Source: Micromonospora costi
GTDB lineage: Bacteria > Actinomycetota > Actinomycetes > Mycobacteriales > Micromonosporaceae
NCBI RefSeq assembly: GCF_003626655.1
Contig: NZ_RBAN01000001.1
Coordinates: forward strand, 1,364,001-1,428,000
Length of the DNA stretch: 64,000 nucleotides
Reading direction: 5' to 3'
Position numbers and translations under genes: made by a program. The notes under the pieces are model-generated. The model was not told the DNA's origin. It saw only the letters and a list, made by a program, of their open reading frames with translations, and did no database searches. This document shows positions 45,463 through 53,591 of this stretch, piece by piece (within the stretch, counting starts at the first letter, position 1; each line of letters starts with the position of its first letter).

Positions 45463-46161
45463 ATGGCGAACTTCGTGCTGGTGGCAGGTGCGTGGCTGGG
45501 CGCGTGGGCGTGGGACGAGGTGGCGCCGCGCCTGCGCGCGGCCGGCCACGGCGCCCACCCGGTGACACTCTCCGGTCTCGCGGAACGGCAGGGCCTGCCT
45601 GCGGGGCAGCAGACCCACGTGCAGGACATCGTCGACGAGATCGAGCGGCAGGATCTGCGCGACGTCGTCCTGGTGGGCCACAGCTACTCGGGCATCCCGG
45701 TGGGTCAGGCCGCCGAGCGGATCGGTGCGCGGCTGCGGCGGGTCATCTTCGTCGACTCGAACGTGCCGCACGACGGCGAGTCGTTCGTGTCGGTGTGGCC
45801 GCCGCTCGGGGAGCGGGTGCGGGCGGCGCTCGCCGACAACGGCGGGTTCTGGCCGCCGCCGACCGCTGACGACTACGCCGGCCAGGGCCTCAGCGGGGAG
45901 CAGATCGCCCGCATCGTGGGCGGTTCCACGCCGCACCCGGGTGCGACGCTCACCGAGCCGGCCGTGCTCGCCCGCCCGCTCGGCGAACTGCCGGCCACGT
46001 ACGTCAAGTGCCTGCTCGACGGCGACGAGCCGAACCCCGACGTGGCGGCGCTGCTGAAGAGCGACAGGTGGCGACTGGTCGAGATGGACACCGGGCACTG
46101 GCCGATGTTCTCGCAGCCGCTCGAACTGGCCAGCGTGCTCCTCGACGCCGCCGCCGAGTGA
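45463..46161 (+). CDS. alpha/beta hydrolase (EstC/MES-like esterase)
   Basis: A 232-aa hydrolase with oxyanion-loop LVAGAWLGAWAWDEV, nucleophile elbow GHSYSG (serine), and histidine in DTGHWPMFSQP. The acid is likely in LLDGDEPNPD. The short cap and AGAWxGAWxWxxV opening are typical of EstC/plant methyl-esterase-like bacterial proteins. ATG at 45463 is fixed by the motif. It converges on the paralogue B gene, with only 24 bp between the stops. Substrate unknown. Confidence 0.9.
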   Translation: MANFVLVAGAWLGAWAWDEVAPRLRAAGHGAHPVTLSGLAERQGLPAGQQTHVQDIVDEIERQDLRDVVLVGHSYSGIPVGQAAERIGARLRRVIFVDSNVPHDGESFVSVWPPLGERVRAALADNGGFWPPPTADDYAGQGLSGEQIARIVGGSTPHPGATLTEPAVLARPLGELPATYVKCLLDGDEPNPDVAALLKSDRWRLVEMDTGHWPMFSQPLELASVLLDAAAE

Positions 46162-46185
46162 CGGCCGACCCGGCCCGGAAGCGCG

Positions 46186-47364
46186 TCAGGTCCAGACGGT
46201 CCGGCGTGTGCCCCGGTGCTCGGTGCACGCGTCGCGACGGCCGCCGTTCAGGCTGACCGCGCCGTCGCGGCACTGCACGAGGTAGCCCCGGCCGGCCCAG
46301 AACTCCTGCACGCAGTCGAAGTAGTCGCAGGTCTCGGCGGCGGGCTTGCGGATGCGGTAGCCGCCACAGAAGTCGTACCCCATGGGGTTGGCCGGGGCAC
46401 CGCAGAGCCGCTCGCGGCTCGGGGTCGGCGACGGCGTCGTCCGCTTCGGCTTGCCCGACGGCGAGCCGGTCGGCGACGCCGCGGGCGGCACGGCGCCGGG
46501 TGCGAGCGCCCGTCCGGAGGGCGCCGGCCCGACCAGTGCGGGGACGCTGCTCGGGCTGCTCGCCGGAGTGGCGGCCACGGCCCTCTCCCCGGCCGGGTCG
46601 GACGGGTTCGACTCGATGAGCGCCGCGGGCACCAGCACGGCGACCGCCGCGGCCACGGCGACCGTACGCCGGCCGCCCGGCACCAGCCCGGAGAGCCGGG
46701 CCTGGGCCGGCGTGGCGACGGCGGGCCGGAACGGTTTGCGCTGCTCATGTTCGGCGATCAGTTCGTCGAGCTGGGCGAGGACCGCGCCGCGCTGCTCGAT
46801 CGCGTCGGCGAACGCGAGGGTCAGCTTGAACCGGAAGTCGGCGGCCGCCTCGACGGGCAGCATGAGCCCCGAGGTGCGGCGACGGTCGAGCACCTGGACG
46901 AGGGTGACGGGCGCCGCCGGGTAGTGGGCCAGGCCGATCATCTTCCCGTACGACCAGTCGCGCCGGCCGCGGCCGCCCAGCAGCACGAGACGGCAGCTGG
47001 TGATGACGGCCATCCCGGCGTCGAAGACGCGAACGCCGTCCGGGCGGCGGGCGCGCAGTGGCATCGCCTCCGGGATGACGGTCAGGTCCGGCGCGGGCAG
47101 CACCCCGCTGTGCCGCACCTCGACCAGTTGCGCGGCGGGCCACACCCAGAGCACCACCTCGCCGGGGGCGAGTTCCAGGGGTAGGCCGGCGCCGGCCGCC
47201 GCGGACCCCTGGAAGTCGGCGGCGAGCGCGCGTAGTCGCCGCAGCTCGTCGTCGCGCCGCCGCCAGGCCGCCTCGGCGCTGCGGTACGTCCGGTGCCGGC
47301 GCTCGTTCTGCCGGTGCGCCCAGCGGTACCGCCAGGTGGAACCCGTCGAATCAGTTCTTGCCAT
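46186..47364 (-). CDS. membrane-anchored protein of unknown function, paralogue B (GRAM/PH-like)
   Basis: A 392-aa homologue of 42581-43888 with the same order. N-terminal WRYRWAHRQNERRHRTYR, then the beta block AGMAVITSCRLVLLGGRGRR with SYGKMIGLAHYPAAPVTLVQ, helix (VLAQLDELIAEHEQRKPF), membrane helix (TVAVAAAVAVLVPAALI), and an alanine/proline/serine-rich stalk. Unlike paralogue A it ends with a cysteine-rich domain (LCGAPANPMGYDFCGG, ETCDYFDCVQEFW, VQCRDG, RDACTEH). ATG at 47364 has a GGAG site. It is divergent from the NB-ARC-TPR regulator, with a palindrome between. Confidence 0.8.
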   Translation of the reverse strand: MARTDSTGSTWRYRWAHRQNERRHRTYRSAEAAWRRRDDELRRLRALAADFQGSAAAGAGLPLELAPGEVVLWVWPAAQLVEVRHSGVLPAPDLTVIPEAMPLRARRPDGVRVFDAGMAVITSCRLVLLGGRGRRDWSYGKMIGLAHYPAAPVTLVQVLDRRRTSGLMLPVEAAADFRFKLTLAFADAIEQRGAVLAQLDELIAEHEQRKPFRPAVATPAQARLSGLVPGGRRTVAVAAAVAVLVPAALIESNPSDPAGERAVAATPASSPSSVPALVGPAPSGRALAPGAVPPAASPTGSPSGKPKRTTPSPTPSRERLCGAPANPMGYDFCGGYRIRKPAAETCDYFDCVQEFWAGRGYLVQCRDGAVSLNGGRRDACTEHRGTRRTVWT

Positions 47365-47679
47365 GCCGACTCCTTCGCCGCGCAGGCCACCAATCGGGGT
47401 GTCACACGTGTTAACTGCCGCGGCGACCGGCGGGACCACGCCGCACAGGACGAATCATCCGTTTGGGTGGCCAAATCGGATGGTTCGGTGGTTATGCTGC
47501 GTCAGTTCGCGTACCCGTGACACCCGGGTCGGCGTCCCGGTAGCCGGCCTCGGGAGTCGGCTCAGGGGGTGCCACCTGGGTCGGGAGGCGTGGCATCATC
47601 TCCGCATGCTGCAGGTGATGGGTTCGCCGCCCACGGAGCGGATGATCCGTGGACACGGGGCGATCCCGCCGCCGGTCTG
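47365..47679. other. 315-bp divergent regulatory region
   Basis: Between paralogue B (minus) and the HTH-NB-ARC-TPR regulator (plus). It holds the imperfect palindrome at 47451-47487 and, downstream, an in-frame start region for the regulator (GTG codons before 47680). No other gene is supported. Confidence 0.5.
47451..47487. promoter_or_regulatory. imperfect palindrome, candidate operator
   Basis: CGAATCATCCGTTTGG (47451-47466) pairs with 47471-47487 with one mismatch and one extra base, around a 4-nt GTGG centre. It lies between divergent genes and has an A/T content well above the background. Confidence 0.55.
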
Positions 47680-49971
47680 ATGGGCGTCCCCACGGCGACC
47701 GAGCCCCACCGCTTCGGCCTGCTGCTGCGCCGGCATCGCGGTGACGCGGGCCTGACGATCGAGGAGCTGTCCGCGGCGTCCCGGGTCAGCGTCCGGGCGA
47801 TCAGCGACATGGAACGTGGGCGCAGCCAGGTACCCCAACGGCGTACGGTCGAGGCGCTGGCGCGGGCGTTGGGCCTGCCGGACACCGCGGCCACCGCGCT
47901 GCGGGAGGCAGCCCGCGCCGGTCGTCGCGCCACGCAGCCGATCCCGGCGTTGGCGCCGCCCAGGACCATCGCCGACTTCACGGGGCGGGACAGCGAACTG
48001 CGCTGGTTGGCCGACCTCGTGGTGCGCAGTGCCGAACCGACCGACCGGCAGGCCGCCCCGGTGGTCGCCGTCGTGTCCGGGCAACCCGGCCTCGGCAAGA
48101 CGGCGCTCATGCTGCAGGCCGCGGGCGCGTACGCCGATTCCTTTCCGGACGGGGTGCTCTTCCTCGACCTGCGCGGCCTGGACGCCGACCCGCCGCGCCC
48201 GGCGGACCTGCTGCTGCGCCTGCTCATCGCGCTCGGCGTCGAGGAGAGCCGGGTACCCGACGACGAGCACGACCGGGCGGCGCTGTACCGGGCCCTGCTG
48301 CGCGAGCGGCGCGCTCTGCTGCTGCTCGACAACGCCGCCGACGAGAGGCAGGTGCGTCCGCTGCTGCCCGGAGCCGGGGCCACGTTGACCGTCATCACCA
48401 GCCGGCGCGGCCTCGCCGGCCTGGAGGCGGTCGACCGCCTCACGCCCCCGGCCCTTCCGGGCGGGGAGGCGATGGCGCTGCTGCAGCGCATCATCGGGCC
48501 GCAACGCGTCGCCGCCGAGCCGGACGCCACGCTGCTCGGCCTCGCGCAGGCCTGCGGCAACCTGCCGCTGGCACTGCGGATCGCCGGAAACCGGCTGCTC
48601 AGCCGCCCCGACTGGAGTGTCGGGTACCTCGTGCGGCGGCTGGCCCGGCAGGAGGACCGGCTCGACCTGCTCGTCGCCGGTGACCTTCAGGTGGCCGCGC
48701 CGTTCATGCTGTCCTACCGGCAGTTGTCCGCTGCCGCGGCCCGTACGTTCCGGCGGCTGTCGCTGCTTCCCGGCCCGGACGGCGGCGTGGACCTGGCGGC
48801 GCAGGCGGCCGGCCTGAGCGTCCGGGAGGCCGAGGTCGCTCTGGAGGAGCTGACCGACCTCGGGCTGCTCCAGCCGGCCGCCGACGGCCGGTACCGGTTC
48901 CACGACCTCATCAGGTTGTTCGCCCAGGCGCGCCTGGCGGAGGAGGAGACGCCGCAGGCGCGTCGGGAGGCCGAGGACCGGGTGGCCACCTGGCTGCTCG
49001 GTGCCGCGGTGGCCGCGGGGCGGTGGTTCGAGCCGGAGTACGCCGGCGAGGCCGGCGCCGACGGGTCGGCGTCGGCCGAGGAGGCCAGCCGTTGGATCGC
49101 GCAGGAGAGCCTGAACTGGCTGGGCGCCCTGCGGGCGGCCTTCGCCGCGGCCCGGCACGCCGAGGTGATGGCGGTCGCGGATGCCATGCACTGGTTCTCC
49201 GACCGCTGGACGCACTGGGAGCACTGGCTGGAGGTGTTCCAGATGGGGGCGGCCTCGGCCGCGGCGCTCGGCGATCCTCGTGGTCAGGCCGTCCACCTGA
49301 ACTACGTGTCGTGGGCGTACACGGTCTGTGCCCGGAGGCCGGACCTGGCGGAGGCGCCGGCCCGAGAGGCGCTGCGGCTGGCCGGGGCCGTGGGCGACCT
49401 CAGCCAGCAGGCGTGGGCCTGGGTCTACCTGGGGTCGGCGGCCCGCCGACGTGGCGATGCGGGGCAGGCGCAGGCGGCGGCCCGGGAGTCGCTGGCGTTG
49501 TTCGAGGCGGCCGCGGACTGGGACGGGTACTCGCAGGCGCTGTCACTGCTGGCCGGCAGCCTGGCCCAGGCCGGCCGGCACCGGGACGCCATCGAGCAGT
49601 ACCGGCGACTGGAGGATCTTCTGGCCGATCCGCGCCGGGCGCCGTCTCCACTGGTCAGCGGCGTGACGGCCGGGCACCTTCATCTGAACGTCGGCCTGAG
49701 CCTGCTGGCGATGCGCCGGTGGGCGCCGGCCGCCGCGAGCCTGCGGGTGGCGCTGCCGATGCTGCAGCGCTCGGGAGTGCGGCAGAGTGAGGCGCGGTGC
49801 CGGCTGGGCCTGGGCACGGCGCTCGCCCGACTGGGTCGCGTGGACGAGGCTCGGGTGCAGTTGCGGCGCGTCCTGCGGATCTCCCGGCGGGTCGGCCCGG
49901 TCGAGATGGTGGATCAGGCCCTCAGCCGGCTCGCCGAACTCGACGCGACGGCGGGTCGGCACGTCTCGTGA
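47680..49971 (+). CDS. HTH-NB-ARC-TPR regulator
   Basis: A 763-aa STAND protein. An Xre-type HTH (RFGLLLRRHRGDAGLTIEEL, SRVSVRAISDMERGR) is followed by a P-loop ATPase with Walker A SGQPGLGKTAL (134-141), LLLLDNAADERQVRPLL as Walker B, a GLPLAL-like CGNLPLALRI motif, a winged-helix linker and C-terminal TPR repeats (from about 480). Such proteins sense a signal through TPRs and control transcription of nearby operons, often for secondary metabolism. Start: ATG 47680 is adopted; GTG codons at 47569 and 47590 are possible. It is divergent from paralogue B. Confidence 0.85.
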   Translation: MGVPTATEPHRFGLLLRRHRGDAGLTIEELSAASRVSVRAISDMERGRSQVPQRRTVEALARALGLPDTAATALREAARAGRRATQPIPALAPPRTIADFTGRDSELRWLADLVVRSAEPTDRQAAPVVAVVSGQPGLGKTALMLQAAGAYADSFPDGVLFLDLRGLDADPPRPADLLLRLLIALGVEESRVPDDEHDRAALYRALLRERRALLLLDNAADERQVRPLLPGAGATLTVITSRRGLAGLEAVDRLTPPALPGGEAMALLQRIIGPQRVAAEPDATLLGLAQACGNLPLALRIAGNRLLSRPDWSVGYLVRRLARQEDRLDLLVAGDLQVAAPFMLSYRQLSAAAARTFRRLSLLPGPDGGVDLAAQAAGLSVREAEVALEELTDLGLLQPAADGRYRFHDLIRLFAQARLAEEETPQARREAEDRVATWLLGAAVAAGRWFEPEYAGEAGADGSASAEEASRWIAQESLNWLGALRAAFAAARHAEVMAVADAMHWFSDRWTHWEHWLEVFQMGAASAAALGDPRGQAVHLNYVSWAYTVCARRPDLAEAPAREALRLAGAVGDLSQQAWAWVYLGSAARRRGDAGQAQAAARESLALFEAAADWDGYSQALSLLAGSLAQAGRHRDAIEQYRRLEDLLADPRRAPSPLVSGVTAGHLHLNVGLSLLAMRRWAPAAASLRVALPMLQRSGVRQSEARCRLGLGTALARLGRVDEARVQLRRVLRISRRVGPVEMVDQALSRLAELDATAGRHVS

Positions 49972-49972
49972 G

Positions 49973-50011
49973 GCGCGGGGCCGGACGGGGATGAGCCGCC
50001 CGGCCCCGGGC
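49973..50011. terminator. GC hairpin, bidirectional terminator
   Basis: 49973-49984 pairs with 50000-50011 with one mismatch and a 15-nt loop, between the converging NB-ARC-TPR gene and the subtilase gene. Confidence 0.6.
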
Positions 50012-50018
50012 GCCACCG

Positions 50019-53000
50019 TCACCCGAGCTGGTACGCCCGGTAGACGGTGGTGGTGACCTTGTTGCCCTTGCTGTCCGTGGCCGTGGCGCGTAGCGACACG
50101 AAGCCCGACGCGTTCTTCGGGTGGGCGATCGTGGCGCTGTAGCGCCCATGCGTCTCAGCGGTCGGAGCCGCCACCCAGGTGCGGCCGTCGTCGAACGACA
50201 CCGACACCGTCGCCGAGGTCACCCGACCCGCCGTCGCCTGTTGGGCGAACGTCAGGGGGATGCTCAGCCTGCTGCCCGCACGGACGCTGTTGTCCAGTGC
50301 CAGCGCGGGTTGGAACCCGACCGAGGTGAGCGGCAGCGCACCCGCCTGACCGGCGGAGGTGGTGAACGTCCACTCCGACTCCATCCGGCGCGACAACCGG
50401 TACGGGTCCGGCAGGTCGAACGCGTACCGCATCCGGTAGGTGGTCGGCTCAGCGGCCACCTCCCAGTTGCCGTACAGGTAGTCGAACGCGCCGACCACCG
50501 TGTCGCCCTTCTGCAACGTGAGCTGGTGGTTCGTCATCGAGTACGGCAGACCCACGTGTCCGGCGCCGTCGGTGTACCCGTTGAACGCGGCCCGTACGGT
50601 GTTGCCCTCGCGCACGGCGACCGGCGAGCCCGCGTACACCGGGATCATGGTGGTGTTGAGCGCCGCGCCGTTCCACCGTTCCGTGTAGCGGTGGCCCGGC
50701 CGGTAGTCCGGGTCCTCCAGCTGCGCCAGGTCGAGGATCCACAGGTCACCCGCCACGGTCTTCTCCAGGACGTCGGAGCGCCACTGCACGGTGCCGCCGT
50801 AGTACTCCGTCCGGCGTCCCGGGGTCGCCACCGCCGGCAGTTCGCTGGTCAACGCGAACCCGCCGCCGGCGATGTCCGGGTCGGGGCTGCTGTTGCTGCG
50901 TCCGGCCGCCACACCGACCGCGTTCTGCGCGTACTCGGCCTGGACCGTCGCCAGGTCACGCGGCGAGACGTGCCGGACCAGGCCGGTGGTGAAGCCCTTG
51001 GTCCGCCAGCCCAGCTGGTAGATGTCCGGGGCGCTGTCCTTCCGCGCCGGGCCCTGGAAGACCGCGTGGACCTGGGTGGTCACACCCGGCACGTCGCGGG
51101 GGCCGACGTCCGCCGTGAGGATGCTGTCCAGGTCGCCCGAGACCCCGGCGTACGTCTGGATCGGGTCGGCGGTGCGCACCATGAGGACCGAGGCGTCGTA
51201 CGGTTTCGCCGTGGCGTCCGGGACGGTGACCGTGAGCGGCCGAGCCTTGCGCCCGTCGAGCACCACCTCCTGGTCCCCGTCGGCGACGACCTTGTTGTTG
51301 GTCAGCAGCGCGACCGTGCCGTCGGAGTTCTCCAGGTACGCCGAGACGTTCCAGGAGCTGTTCAGCGGCACCCGCACCGACTGGCTGGACGCGTAGAAGG
51401 TGTAGCTGGCGTAGTTCTCGGGGTCGGGGTTGGTCATCTCGATCATGATGTTGGCGGGCGCCCCGCCGTCGGTGCCGATGGCGGAGATCTTCACGCCCGC
51501 CGCCGGCTCCTCGTGGTAGACGCTGAACGGCGTCTGCACCGTGACGTCCCCGCCGCCGGCCACCAGCCGCCCGCTGTAGAGGCCGTAGGCGGTGCTGGCC
51601 CGCTCGTCGATGCCGACCTGGACGGTCGCGTCGCCGCGGGCCGGCACGGTCAGCGTCGTGGTGCTCAGCGTCAGCAGCCCCGCCGGCGCGTTGCCGTCCA
51701 GCGCCAGGTCGAGCGTCACCGGCTGGTCGCCGCGGTTGTGATAGGTCACGGTCCGCGTGGTGGGTTGTTCGGTGTGCGGCCACTCGAGCACGCCGAGGCT
51801 CAGCGACGCCGGGGTGGAGGTGACGGGTTGGCTCAGCGCCTTGGCGACGTTCACGAAGCCGGCGCCCTGGGCGAAGACGTCGTACGCCCGGTTCGGCGAG
51901 GCCGTCGCCATCAGCGACTCCTTGAACTGCGTGGCCTTCCAGTCCGGGTGGGCCTGAGCCAGCAGGGCGGCGGCGCCGGCGACGTGCGGGGTCGCCATGG
52001 AGGTGCCGGTGGCGGCGAAGTACTGCCCCGCCGGCAGGTGACCGAGCGCGCTCGGCGACCGGGCCGCGGTGATCTCGGTGCCGGGTGCCCCGATGTCCGG
52101 CTTGACGCCGAAGTCACCGATCCGCGGGCCTCGCAGCGACGACCAGTTCACCTCGCCGGCCTTGTCGAAGTTCGCCACCGACAGCGCCGCGTCCGCGGTC
52201 GACGGCGACCCGACCTGGTACTGCCAGCCGTTCCAGTTGCCGGCGGCGATCACGAACAGGGTGCCGTACTCGGCGGTCAGGTCGTTGACGGCCTGCTCCA
52301 GCGGGTCGACGCCCACGGAGTCCGCGGTGCCGAGGCTCATGTTGACGATGTCCGCGCCGGACTCGGCCGCCCACTGCATGCCGGCCAGGATCGCCGAGTC
52401 GGAGCAGCTGCCCTGGCCCTCGACGTTCCAGCAGACCTTGCCGTCCAGCAGCGTGGCGCCCGGCGCCACACCCTTGTACTTGCCGTCCGAGGCGGCACCG
52501 CTGCCGGCGATGGTCGACGACACGTGGGTGCCGTGGCCGTTGAGGTCCACGCCGGTCTCGTTCTCGGGGACGAAATTGCGCCGCGCCGCCACCTTGCCGG
52601 CGAGGTCGGGGTGGCTGTCGTCGATGCCGCTGTCGAGGACGGCGACCGTCACTCCGGTGCCGTCGTACCCGGCCGCCCACGCGGTCGGTGCGCCGATCAT
52701 CGGCACGCTGACGTCCAGCTTGGACTGCCGGATGCCGTCGAGCCAGATCTTGCCGCCGGTCAGCGACGTCCGCGTGGTCTGCCAGGTCGTCGCGAGGTCG
52801 GCGACCGGCACCCTGCTGGCGAAGCCGTCCACCGCGTCGAGCTCCGGCCCGGTGGACAGACCCCGCACGGTGGTCGCGTCGGAGACCACCAGCGGCAGAT
52901 AGGAGAGCTCGTCGAAGCGGTACTCGAGCAGGGCGGTGACGTTGAACAACCGCTCGTCCAGCCGGTCGGCCTTCAGCAGCGGGATGGCGTCGGACGGGAT

Positions 53001-53258
53001 GACGTAGTCGGCCTTGTCCCGCTGGACGCGCACGAAGTGGACGCCGTCGCGCGGGGCGACGCTGACGTCCGTGCCGCGGACCGTGACCTGGTCGCCGGTG
53101 AACAGGGTCAGCTTCCGCGCGGGCTCCGACCGGGCGGCCGCGCCGGCCGCCGGGACCGGTGCCCCCGTGGGGTCGGCGGTGGCGGGCGGAACGGCGATGA
53201 GGAGCGTCGCCAGCGTGGCACCCACGGTGCCGTACGCCAGAAGACGGCGTTGTCGCAT
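50019..53258 (-). CDS. secreted S8 (subtilisin-like) serine protease
   Basis: A 1079-aa exported protease. Signal peptide (RLLAYGTVGATLATLLIAV), a propeptide of about 150 residues, then the catalytic domain: VAVLDSGIDDSHPDLAG (D209), NGHGTHVSSTIAG (H242), AAGNWNG (N341), GTSMATPHVAG (S420). A C-terminal part of roughly 550 residues has fibronectin- and Ig-like beta repeats. It probably degrades extracellular protein or matures exported proteins. The ATG at 53258 opens the signal peptide, although a longer frame runs upstream. There is no anchor signal. Confidence 0.95.
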   Translation of the reverse strand: MRQRRLLAYGTVGATLATLLIAVPPATADPTGAPVPAAGAAARSEPARKLTLFTGDQVTVRGTDVSVAPRDGVHFVRVQRDKADYVIPSDAIPLLKADRLDERLFNVTALLEYRFDELSYLPLVVSDATTVRGLSTGPELDAVDGFASRVPVADLATTWQTTRTSLTGGKIWLDGIRQSKLDVSVPMIGAPTAWAAGYDGTGVTVAVLDSGIDDSHPDLAGKVAARRNFVPENETGVDLNGHGTHVSSTIAGSGAASDGKYKGVAPGATLLDGKVCWNVEGQGSCSDSAILAGMQWAAESGADIVNMSLGTADSVGVDPLEQAVNDLTAEYGTLFVIAAGNWNGWQYQVGSPSTADAALSVANFDKAGEVNWSSLRGPRIGDFGVKPDIGAPGTEITAARSPSALGHLPAGQYFAATGTSMATPHVAGAAALLAQAHPDWKATQFKESLMATASPNRAYDVFAQGAGFVNVAKALSQPVTSTPASLSLGVLEWPHTEQPTTRTVTYHNRGDQPVTLDLALDGNAPAGLLTLSTTTLTVPARGDATVQVGIDERASTAYGLYSGRLVAGGGDVTVQTPFSVYHEEPAAGVKISAIGTDGGAPANIMIEMTNPDPENYASYTFYASSQSVRVPLNSSWNVSAYLENSDGTVALLTNNKVVADGDQEVVLDGRKARPLTVTVPDATAKPYDASVLMVRTADPIQTYAGVSGDLDSILTADVGPRDVPGVTTQVHAVFQGPARKDSAPDIYQLGWRTKGFTTGLVRHVSPRDLATVQAEYAQNAVGVAAGRSNSSPDPDIAGGGFALTSELPAVATPGRRTEYYGGTVQWRSDVLEKTVAGDLWILDLAQLEDPDYRPGHRYTERWNGAALNTTMIPVYAGSPVAVREGNTVRAAFNGYTDGAGHVGLPYSMTNHQLTLQKGDTVVGAFDYLYGNWEVAAEPTTYRMRYAFDLPDPYRLSRRMESEWTFTTSAGQAGALPLTSVGFQPALALDNSVRAGSRLSIPLTFAQQATAGRVTSATVSVSFDDGRTWVAAPTAETHGRYSATIAHPKNASGFVSLRATATDSKGNKVTTTVYRAYQLG

Positions 53259-53535
53259 GCGGTTGTCTCCACTTCCGTGCGTTGACCGGCGTGGTTGCGC
53301 GATCAGGTGAGCGGGCGTTCGGAATGAGTTCATCCGCACGTTTCGTATCGGCGACCCCGTGGTGCCGCAATGGTTTCGCTGACGACGGGAGCGGCCGGCA
53401 TCGATGACGTTCCTGCAGCTAGGCACGGCGGTCCGAGCGGCGGCTTGTGACATTCGTCGCGCCGTCGAGCACATTTCCCGCATGAACTTCTGCCGGTCGT
53501 TCTGCCGGAGAGCCCGAGCCTTCAGCCGAAACCGG
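53259..53535. other. intergenic region upstream of the subtilase
   Basis: It separates the subtilase start from the terminator of the acylase gene. It is slightly A/T-richer than average and presumably holds the subtilase promoter; no gene, repeat or clear promoter consensus can be supported. Confidence 0.4.
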
Positions 53536-53571
53536 AATCGCCGCACGCCCTGTGGAGGACGTGCGGCGATT
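53536..53571 (-). terminator. 12-bp-stem terminator after the acylase gene
   Basis: AATCGCCGCACG (53536-53547) pairs perfectly with 53560-53571, 20 bp after the stop of the acylase on the minus strand, with an A/T end (AATC/GATT). Confidence 0.8.
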
Positions 53572-53591
53572 TGACCCGAGGGGCGGCGGCG

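Noticed and set aside
50121..53285. 1054-codon plus-strand frame opposite the subtilase
   Set aside because: Antisense to an intact S8 protease with full catalytic residues; low-complexity Arg/Gly/Val composition.
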